Assembly (NCBI GenBank): GCA_029378245.1
Contig: JARKIF010000005.1
Coordinates: 868,001 to 932,000, forward strand
Length of the DNA stretch: 64,000 nucleotides
Reading direction: 5' to 3'
DNA from: Roridomyces roridus
Lineage: Eukaryota; Basidiomycota; Agaricomycetes; Agaricales; Mycenaceae
Every line of letters begins with the position of its first letter. Positions within the stretch are counted from its first letter, which is position 1. The notes under the pieces are model-generated. The model was not told the DNA's origin, made no database searches, and worked only from the letters and a program-made list of their open reading frames with translations. Of this stretch, positions 12,281-23,100 are shown one piece after another. The position numbers were made by a program, and so were the translations under genes.

Positions 12281-13073
12281 TCATGAAACGCACCAATCCA
12301 GACCCTCCTCCAGACCCTCTCCCTTTGTAGCACAACTTCCCCGGACGCTCCACGGCCTCGACTTCTCTCCGCCGGCCAATCCCAGCTGCTCGCTAATCTC
12401 CTCCGGCTTGAGGGCACCCTCGACATCTTGCTTATTGCAAAAGACGAGAAGCGGGACGCCCTTGAGCTCTTCTTCTGACAGCATCGTCAGAAGCTCTGTC
12501 CGTGAAGTTGCGAGTCGTGTGTGGTCGGATGAATCAATGACATATATTATAGACGAAGTGTTCGGGAAGTAACAACGCCAGTACGGCCTGGTTGTATAAT
12601 GTTAATGCCAGACCAAGGTCAGTACGCACACGTACCGTATACTTGATTGTCCACCGAGGTCCCATACTTGAAACTTGATATTCTTATACTGTCAAGAGCG
12701 CATGAGGTTGGTTCGATGTAGAAATATAAATGCGGACTTGGACCGGTTTCGACATTGAAGCCAATGGCTGCATATGTTTCGTGAGTCTCCGGTGGGGCAG
12801 CTACCGGCTCGAGCACGCACTTGGAATCGTCGAAACGACTTCACCGATCTAAAGCAAATGAGATGGTCAAGGTAGCGGAGAAGGGAAACGATCCGACCTG
12901 TAATCTATACAGGATGGTGGTCTTTGCGGAATCAGGGACAGCGGTGTCGGACATGGGACGAATACCTTTCCGGCCGAGTCGAGGCCAAGCATGAGTATGC
13001 GGACGTCTTGGTCCTTGCTCCATCGGACTAGAGACGACAAGGAGGAGAAGAGGCTCGATATTGAGAGGCCCAT
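12281..13073 (-). CDS. ARL1: Arf-like GTPase ARL1
   Basis: Small GTPase of the trans-Golgi that recruits GRIP-domain golgins. The start MGLSISSLFSSLSSLVRW supplies the N-myristoylation Gly2. G1 is LGLDSAGK-TTIL, switch I STIPTIGFNVET, switch II VWDLGGQSSIRPYWRCY, G4 NKQD, and the end CATKGEGLEEGLDW. About five introns split it. Two oddities: the exon boundary after FNVET leaves the frame one base off near 12730, and the protein ends WCVS, several residues shorter than usual Arl1 tails. Either a base error sits near 12285 or the C-terminus is truly short. VEGALKPEEISEQLGL is typical of basidiomycete Arl1. Confidence 0.88.
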
Positions 13074-13182
13074 GGGAGGTATTATTAGAGAAAGGAAAAG
13101 AGTAGTAGTTGGCGTGGAGAGAGAGGGTGTCCGCGTCGATCCATTCTGATTACTACGCAACATCACTTTTACGTTTCAACTT

Positions 13183-14867
13183 TCACGCCCGACACCAATT
13201 CCACTGCTCCTCCTCTCCTGCAGCCCTATTTTGAGCTGCATCAGGCCTCCACGTTCTCACTGTTCCGTCGTCGCAGCAGGTCGAAAGTAGGCCATTAGAA
13301 GCCCAGTCAATCCCTCCGACGTCTCCGCTGTATCCCTTCAGTTCGACCCCTGTCCCCACCCCAGATCCACGCGTCGCATTGCTTACATCAAACGCAAATG
13401 CACCACAGTGACCGGTGCCTCCGGTGGCCAACCATCTTCCGCACGGAGAGGCAGCCAACTTGACATAAAAGTTGGTTTGCAGACGTTCGTGGGTGAAGCT
13501 GTTGCCGCACACAAGCAGCGAATCCCGCGCGTATGTATGTATCCGCGAATCCGACCCCAGGCCGAAAATCAAACCGGTTGTCGGACCAGAACCCATGACA
13601 AGACTGGCTATTCCCCGCGGCCGGTTAGAGGCGCGCGAAACGGTAGGGGTCGACCGGAGATGAAAGCAGGCAAACGGGCGATTTCCCTTTCTTGGAGACT
13701 CGGAGGTCCCAGCACCGGAGAATCCTGCAAGATAGGTTCACAAGAGGGATGAGAGGGCGAAGTAAAGCATACCCGTCCGAAGAACCACTGCTAATCAACT
13801 GGTGCGGATTGGTATCCGAGTACACCAGGCTGGTCACCGTCCTGGGGACCGAAGCATGCTTGCCTTTCGGCGCCTTCCGCTTCCCATTGGAACCCACGTC
13901 TTCGTGTGCCTGCCAGAATGCTGAGCATGGGCAGGCGGCTCTCGCTCACTCGCAGGTCCCAAACAGATATCGTCCCGTCCCGTCCGCCTGTGGTTAACAG
14001 ATCCCGGTGGACCGTGTCCCAGGAAAGACACTTGATGGTACTATTGTGCCCCAGGGTGTGGATGGGAAGACAAGTCTGCAGATCGGATACACGAGCAGAA
14101 CGGTCACCGGAGCCGGTGGCGAGCAGAGTGTCGTCGCCATTCCATTTAACGTCGAAAATCCCATTATTGTGCGGCTGGAGTGTCGTGTAGACGGGTTCTG
14201 GGTCCCACTCGTTTCGCTTTGAAGTGTTGATTACATAGACTGTACCCTGTTCAGTTGCCACTGCGAGGAGAGGGGCGCCGCCGGATCGTGCAGCTGAAAT
14301 GACTATGAGCAACCTCACAAACGAAAGTGCGGAAATTTACAGTGGGAATAGGAGCAAGCATATGGCGGAGTTAGAAATGAATTCTCGAGGACGGACTGGC
14401 AGCGAAACACGTCCGATTTGTTGGATGACACCAAAGATTGCAGAACCGGAAGTGTAGACACTGGGATTATATTCAGACACTGACGCAAGGTAGACGGACG
14501 CTCCTCACGCACCAAACGGAAGTCGAGGGTTGGCTGCACAGGGATGCCGAACGCGTCTCCGCGGGGGCAATGTTTCAGCGTCGCTGTCGCTCTCATAGGA
14601 GCCATCGGAAGAGTAGTCGGGGGATAGCTTGACGCGTTTTCTGCTGTGTGCGTCGTCGATGTCGTCCAGAGGCCTTTTTGTCTTTGGCTGCACGAGCCAA
14701 GACTGTAGATTTGTGCGCTCTGCAAAGGGGTTGCGGTTGGTTGGTGGCATATTGTGGGGTGTCGCTGAGCGCGTTGGTTTGTCGAGAGAGACTAAGCGCG
14801 TTGTTGACAAGTTGTTGATCAGACGCGCGTTGTTTTGACTTGCTTTCCGGTCGGCTTTGTTCGGCAT
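13183..14867 (-). CDS. CDT2: Cdt2/DTL-like WD40 substrate receptor of CRL4
   Basis: WD40 protein resembling Cdt2/DTL, which brings PCNA-bound Cdt1 and related substrates to the CUL4-DDB1 ligase. It has a basic N-terminus (MPNKADRKASQNNARL, KRPLDDIDDAHSRKRVKLS), then repeats: LLAVATEQGTVYVIN, HNNGIFDVKWNGDDTLLATG, CLSWDTVHRDLLTTGGRDG, TISVWDLR, VTSLVYSDTNPHQLISSG, ILRCWDLR, FYVKLAASPCGRWLATGG, GLLSTCCDDGTVRTWRPD. About four introns are present. Frame breaks lie near 14550-14570 and 13641-13650. The order (basic insert between repeats, 'RPRGIASL' block) matches Cdt2 better than other WD40 families, but the assignment rests on reading alone. It is divergent from LYS12 with 33 bp between ATGs. 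Confidence 0.75.
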
Positions 14868-14900
14868 TAACTACTTTTGCTTTCCACCGCGACCTAGGAA
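14868..14900. promoter_or_regulatory. 33-bp divergent spacer, CDT2 / LYS12
   Basis: Only 33 bp separate the CDT2 ATG (14867, minus) from the LYS12 ATG (14901, plus). The core promoters must overlap the opposite 5' UTR or first exon. I see no TATA or CCAAT box in it. Confidence 0.6.
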
Positions 14901-16467
<1,567 letters not shown>

Positions 16468-16619
16468 TAGCTGTATGTAGATTGAAACAAGGTTTCGTTC
16501 AAAGGCGTGGGATCAATCCTTTCTTGTCGGACAAGTCATGATTGACGCGTGCGCGCTAAATGAACTGCTTTCTTTCCCTCCCTCTTTGAGGGCGATCCCG
16601 ACGATACAGCTTCCTGCGT

Positions 16620-17869
16620 ATGGCCAAGAACAAAAATGGCAAGCAGAAACAACCTGTATTGGAGGAGGTTCCCGAAGAGCTGGAAGAAGGCGAGGAATAT
16701 TACGACTACAGCGCCGAGGAAGAGGAAGATGACTTTCCCGGACTGGCGGGCGGAGGGATGGGTGCGTGTAGCTGCTGCCCTCTTAATCCTTTGCTTAACT
16801 CGATGTCGCAGGAGACATGTTAGGACATGATGAATGGGGACCGGGCGGAGGCGCACCGAATGATTCCTGGGGCATTCCCAAGCAAGCAGTGAATAGTCAA
16901 TGGACGAACACGATTCCTACTCCTGCACAAATGGCCGCTGGCAAGGGCGGCCAGAAGATGGAGAACAAAAAGGCAAAGGGAGGGAATGCAGGCGGTTGGG
17001 ATGCGTATACTGCCGAAGCGTGGAACACGGGTGGTGCTACTGGCGGTGGATGGAACTCAACGACAAACGCGAACGGCTGGGGCATGCCCACGGAGGAGAA
17101 ACGCTGGGACACTGCTCCCCAACCGGCCCAGCAGGCGAAACCGACTCAAGGTCATTGGACAACATGGAGTGAAGAGGCCAAGCGATTACCAAAGGTGACT
17201 TCTGTTCCTCATCATCCAGGCACTGGCGGCGCCAGGCATGAGCAGCTCTATGCTCAACAACATGAGCTGTATGCTCAACAACAATCCCAAACTTTGCAAG
17301 CTTTGCTCAACCAACACCCACACCAGGGGCACGATGTTCGTTCCGCGTATCAACACCAAGGCGCGCCGGAGCAGCCCAAGGGCGGCAAACAGCAACAGAA
17401 ACAGCATAACGAGAAGGGGAAGAAGAAGAACAAGCAGAATGGGAACGAACCGTCTGCTGCCGATCTTTGGGCTGCAGCTGGTGCAGGTGGTGCAGCTGGC
17501 GATCGGTGGGGTGACTCGGGAGGATGGGGTGCTACGGCGGCAGGCGGCTGGGGTGTAATGGCCGCTGATGGACGGGGGCCCGCCGTTGCTGATGACTGGG
17601 GACCTCCGGCTGCTGATGACTGGGGAGCAGGAGCAGGAGGCGGTTCGTGGGGGACTACACTTGGCGCGGGAGATTGGGGGATGCCTCAGCAGGAGGGAAA
17701 AGGGAAAGGAAAGGGAAAGAAGGGAGGAGGAGGAGGAGGCAGCGATTGGGGCATGCGAGGGGGAGAGGGGAGGCGGAGGCGGAGGCGGTGACTGGGGCAT
17801 GCGAGGAGGAGGCGGCGACTGGGGCATGCCCGAACCTGAGGGAAGGGTAAGAAGAACAAGAATAAGAAG

Positions 17870-17906
<37 letters not shown>

Positions 17907-19009
17907 AGAAACAGCCGCAGTACGACTCATGGGGTCCCGCACAGGGCGCTTGGGACGACGGCTGGGGATCGGCCGAGGAAGAAGACTACGACGACTACGA
18001 TGAGATGGGTAACCGACGAGTCCATTTTACTCCAATTACTGCCAACCTTTGGGGAGGAAGCCAGCACGACTCGACCTACCAGATGCCATCCAAGACGCTT
18101 GCACATGCCCAACAGGGCACTACGACACCGCTTTTCACAGGCGCTCCTCGTAACAAAGTCAGCGAAGGGGCTGATGTGCAATTTGTGGATTCCAAAGGCG
18201 AGGCTCTCAAGTTTGTGCACCAAGCCTTGTTCGGGAAAGGGAGAAAGGCCAAAGACCGCATTCATTGGCTATTTTCACCGGACAAGGATGAACGTGTCTC
18301 ATCTCTGTTGCATTGGATCGACCTGATGTCTTATAATCTTGGTGCATACGGCGTAGGTCTCGTAATCCTTCTCCTGTGCTTGCGATACTGAGGTGTTATC
18401 TCAGTTACATAGATTCTTGCAAAGTCGAGAGAAGGGAGCCTTGATTGCCAACGCCGATTACAGGCCAAATCATGTACGGGCCAATTCCCATCAAATTCTA
18501 TGGCTAATCCACTTTCAGAGTCCCAACGAGCCAGCCTTTGACTGGCTGACATTTGACGACCTACAACTCACGAAGGATAAAATCCTCCAGGAATCTGTCG
18601 CGTTTTACGATCCAGCCGTCACCTGCATCGTTTTTGTATTTCTGCCATCCAAGAGTGGCAACAGCGTGGCGATGTGGAGACGGAAAATATCTGTCGGAAA
18701 CAATACTCGCGCGTCCCGAATCAATGAGATTCGACTCGCCAAGGCTGCCCTACGTCGGGAGAAGGATTATATTGTCCACGTCGATGAGTAAGAGTACTCG
18801 CTTACATTCCTTCTGATCGTCTGACCTTCTCTAGGATTCCTGGTGGTAAATTACCAGAGGCAAGGGCCAAGGCAGCCGGCGCCTCCAAGGCAGCGCTTAA
18901 GCCATACGACCCTTATGACCCTTACGACCCTTACCATCATTATTCTCCGTACGACACGGCAGTGGAAAAGCCCAGGAAACGAAGGTGGTACGAATTCTTT
19001 TGCATGTAA
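16620..19009 (+). CDS. WG/Q-rich protein with C-terminal CcmS-related domain
   Basis: The start MAKNKNGKQKQPVLEEVPEE opens an acidic stretch. A long low-complexity region follows, rich in Gly, Trp, Gln and Asn (DWG/GGWG repeats, GKGKGKGKKGGGG, a poly-Gln tract at about 17868-17914). The conserved C-terminus has RVHFTPITANLWGG, PLFTGAPRNKVSEGADVQFV, SREKGALIANADYR, FDDLQLTKDKILQESVAFYD, VTCIVFVFLPSKSGNSVAMW and a DPYDPYDPY repeat, ending RWYEFFCM. I recall similar agaricomycete proteins annotated as 'CcmS-related domain'; the function is unknown. About four introns are present. Frame breaks lie in the Gly/Arg-rich region near 17770-17790 and near 17843, where homopolymers make errors likely. 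Confidence 0.7.
17868..17914 (+). repeat. AGC/CAG microsatellite (poly-Gln)
   Basis: An AGC run interrupted by two AAC units encodes the Gln tract of the WG-rich protein. It is a likely length-variable site between strains. Confidence 0.85.
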
Positions 19010-19099
19010 CGCCACTGTATATTTTGTACTAGTACCACTGCTTGTATTTTGCGTTGTTTGTAATCCTTCCTGATTCTGACGTGCTCTTGCCGGCTGCTC

Positions 19100-19944
19100 A
19101 TGGACTCGCCAGAGCCCTTGCCACCCCTCCCTGCTGAAATTCCTGCCTCTCAACGGGGCTCTGCGCTTCGCCATGTCGCAATTCTAAGCGGCATACTCGC
19201 TCCGATCGCATTCGTGCCATGGCTTCTGGCCAGGAGACAAGTGACACTGCTTCGTCGAAGAGTTGACGAAATGGGTGCCACTGTAGCTCGTCTCAAACAG
19301 TATCCAACTGCTTCGGTTGATGTCGAGTCTGGGGCTGCAACGCAGTTGCGGCAGCAGCTGGACGATTTCCGGGCCCAAATGGAACGCAACGACCAGACCT
19401 TCTCTGGGATGACGGTGGACATGATCGACATTAACGAGGAACTGGACCGACTCAGAAATGATGTTGCCCGGGCCACTGAACAGCAAGTTTCGCGCGATGA
19501 GGTGCGGACAATGTTCGGGGACAATTTGATCGCAGTTCGTCAGGACGCTGCGTCTTTCAAATCTGCAGTCGACGAAGAGCTCCGCCAGCTGCGCGGCGAG
19601 CAGGAGGTGTTGCCCAGTGAATCGTTCAAGATGGCAGATCGATTTCAGACCGCAGAGACAGGTCCTTCTGCAGTAGACACTGCCGAGTTGCATAGACTGC
19701 TGGACGAAGCTCGGCAGACGCGGTATTTAAACCCATTCATCTCGTCTCTAACGTTCTCACTTGCTTTTCCAGTCTGATATTTGCTGCCATCGGAACGTCC
19801 CTTGGAGACGTCGCCACAATTATCCAGAGAGTGGAATTGGAGATGGGGCACGACGGTCGGAGGTCAGAACGCCTGCGGAAGCTTGCCTTGATTCTCCAAG
19901 AAGACAAGGAGACTCAACGGAATTCGAAGGGACGACGAGGATAA
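19100..19944 (+). CDS. membrane-anchored coiled-coil protein, unknown function
   Basis: I do not recognise the family. The protein begins MDSPEPLPPLPAEIPASQRG, has one hydrophobic segment (VAILSGILAPIAFVPWLLA, about residues 27-45), then a long charged helix that looks like coiled coil (LLRRRVDEMGATVARLKQ, TQLRQQLDDFRAQMERND, DINEELDRLRNDVARATEQQ). Near the C-terminus is a second weakly hydrophobic stretch, LIFAAIGTSLGDVATII. One intron (about 19722-19772) joins in frame, and the end is QRNSKGRRG. A type-II or hairpin membrane protein with a cytosolic rod is plausible. It lies 180 bp before the GAR-domain coiled-coil gene on the same strand. Confidence 0.7.
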
Positions 19945-20124
19945 GAAGAATGTGTACTAATGCATGTATCTACTATGAATGTATTCAGATTGAGGAGACT
20001 TTGGACCCTTTCGTCATGTTTCTATTCGGAGATCAATATTTCACACCCGTTGCCTCCTCCGCCTCACCGTTGCTGCATGTCCCAGCTTTCGATGCTCCCT
20101 TCTGAATTATCCCTCTATATTGTC

Positions 20125-23100
20125 ATGCTGGCTGAAAATGAGCCGTCCGGTACGGCCCCCCAACCCACCCCGGACATGCCTCCCACTTCTACTCCCGAGG
20201 GCGGAGAGCAGGCTCTCGAAACCCTGCACTGGGAGGAGGTCATTGAGCTCAAGACCTTAGCGAGCGCAAGGTTTGGATCGAGGAAAAAATAAAGGTCTCT
20301 GCCATCCCATTCTGTCGACTAAAGCATTCCCTCAACTTTACCTTGCAGTTTCTGTTACAAATGCCGACCAGTCGAGGTCTTCGTCGGCATGGAAGCCGTC
20401 CGTGCGTCTGCCGAGAGTGTCCCAGGGCTTCCCAGCCGGGAAGAACTCAAGCAGTGGTTGGTCGAGCATGATGCTATAGAGAAAGAGACGGAAATCTTCG
20501 ACAGTGGGGAATTAAAGACTATCAAGAAGTTCACAAAGGGTGCGTTGTCTGTCCCATTTCCGCAAAGAACGCTGACCGAGCTTTCCGAAAGCTGCTACCC
20601 AACGGAATCTATCCCCCGCGGACACTGACTTGATCGAACTAACGCTGACGACTATTCTTGAACTCGACAAGCTACTCCATCTTCTACGTGACCGGTCCGA
20701 GAACCTGGAACTCATGGGAATCCGACTTTCATGGGAAGAGTTTCGGACTGCGGCCTGGATTGACCTGCGCACCATCATTGCCGACCTCAAAATGTTTCTC
20801 GGACACACGAGCACGCTGGACCCCTGCCGTTTATGAGGAGAAGGAAGTTGCTACTACGCCACCCCCTGCCTCCAACCGTCCGCGCGTCTCTCACTTCGCT
20901 CGCGTCAGTAGCCTCAGACACGGTACTCGCGTCCGCCGGTTTTTCTCGAAGCACCCGCTTCAAGCTGGCCGAGGTTCTTTCCCGGGATGCAGCTCAGTTT
21001 TCGGCGCGGATAACGGCACTCAGGCACAGCAAAATTTCCGCTGCCGGGAAAATGCTCGACAAGTTGATAGACACGAGCCGTACGGCAGTACCAGAGGATT
21101 TGCTGGACGAGCAAGATCGTTTGGAGGAAAAAGGAGTCGCTGAACTAGAGGATGTTGGTAAATTCGCAATGAACGCTGTTATGCAATGGAGAAAGTACTG
21201 CTTCATCTTACCGTCCCTTCGTTTGAACTAATTGAGTGGTCAGAGCTGACGAAATTTACGTCGAATCCATGAAGGATCAAGTCGCTGCACAAACCTTATG
21301 GGACGAGATCGAGGCCGCGAAATTCCAGCACCCCACCGCACGACAAAGTACAACCTACGTCACGCGAGCCGAGACGTTGATTAAAAGACTCGTGCTTCGC
21401 GGCGATCCAGCATCTGCCAGCAGCACCTTTCTTCGACCAACTCACGTGCTTTTCCCCGAGAATGCCCAGGTCAGCGAGTCCGTCATCAAGACACTCTCTT
21501 CGGAGATCGTCACAGCGCTTGATCTGGCTCGCAAGGCGGAGGTCAGTGCGAAGGAGTACCGTCCTCAACTACGAGGCTGTTCATCGTGTGGAAACTCTGG
21601 TCAACACGGCTTCCACCCTTTCTTCAGATTTCTCTTCCATCATTGAGCGTCTGGAAAAGGGTGTATCCTCTACGGACGGTGATGGGACACCCCCCAACCT
21701 CATGACAGAGACCTGTCTCGAGCCCACCAGCCACGCCGCCTTCCTGGCGCTCTTGCCCAGCATCCTCAAGGAGCAGGAGGTCGCCAATGAATCTGCTTCG
21801 CAGGTCATCCGCAATTCCCGCGGGGCTTTACTTGGGTTGGATCGCCCTGGCATCGACCCAGAGTTCAAGAAAACAGCCTACCGCAGAATTCCAGCGGTTA
21901 TCGACGTTACGCGGTCAAGCACAGTGGACGCAGGACGATGTGAGCAGTCGGGTCGGCAGATTACGCGAGGCTAGGAAGGATCTGGAATTCAATGGATAAC
22001 AATCTGCGCGAACTAGAAGAGATACGACGTGAAGTCGGCGAGTCCATGGAGAAGCACCGTTGGCAAACCGAGTTGGTCGCCAACGGTGCGCCTCTGACTC
22101 CGGAGAGTTTTACCGCCCCACTTCCTGTTGACCCCCCTGCCACGGAATCGGTGAAGCGCCTCGACCACTTGAGTACCAAGCTGGTTCAGAGGTGGACGCT
22201 CCCTTGAATTCGCTCTCCCGCACATTGGAAGCACCTTTGCACGACCGACTATCCCGAAGTTCCGCTGGACTGAAGCAGTTGCTCGGGCAGGTCAGGCAAA
22301 TGGCTGATCTCCTAGAGCTGGTCAAAAGCCAGGCAAATGTCATGGACGGCATCCGGGGCGAATTCAGTGAGCTGCAGATCCGCATAGATGACCTGAAGAT
22401 GCGTGTCGATGATGGGATTGAAGGAGTCCTCACCGAGAAACTTACTCCTTCAGAGCTGGATGCCTTCGATGCGGAGCTCAAAGCCGGCGTTGATGGCTTG
22501 CGCAGCGAGGTCAAGGCTTTTGTCGACAGTCTGCCTCGGCGCGTCCCCTTTGTATCCACGACATCTCGGCCTGCCACTGCTCAGGTCAACTTTGTCAAAC
22601 GTCGATTCTCGTCCATCGACTTGAAGCTGGCTGCCTTTGATGGGCAACAGCAAGTCGAGTTGCCCTTTGATTTGCAGTCGCTTGATGATGCGGTTCGCGC
22701 CGATTCCAATTCATATGCCATGAAACTGGGTGGCGATCTGCAAACGCTTGAGCAGCGGGTTTCCCATTTCCAGCTCGCACAGATGGCCAAGAACGTCGAC
22801 ACTTCCCTCTCCTCCGTCGTCTCGGAGATCGATCGAGTCGTTCATCGACTTTCCTGAACTCAGGGCCTCTTTCGCTGCGATTCAGGAGCAGGGAGACGTG
22901 TCTGAACCCCTCGCAGGGCTGGTAAAGGACATTGACAGCGATTGTCAAGCCCATCATGCCTCCATCGCCCGCTCTTTCTCGCCTATCCGCGAGCTTCTTC
23001 GCCAAATGGAAGCCGCACCTGGGGCTCATGATGCCGCTGTCCACACATCATTGTACCTCGCTCGCGTGCGGGCGGTCGACGATGCTGAACAGCGTTTCAC

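Noticed and set aside
17186..17905. Minus-strand frame of 239 residues rich in Leu
   Set aside because: The poly-Leu stretch is the reverse of the CAG/AGC microsatellite and the Gly-rich region of the WG-rich gene.
21550..21583. A frame break in the GAR gene
   Set aside because: A very short GT-AG intron (about 34 nt) joins ARKAE to AVHRVETLVNTAS in frame, so no error need be assumed here.
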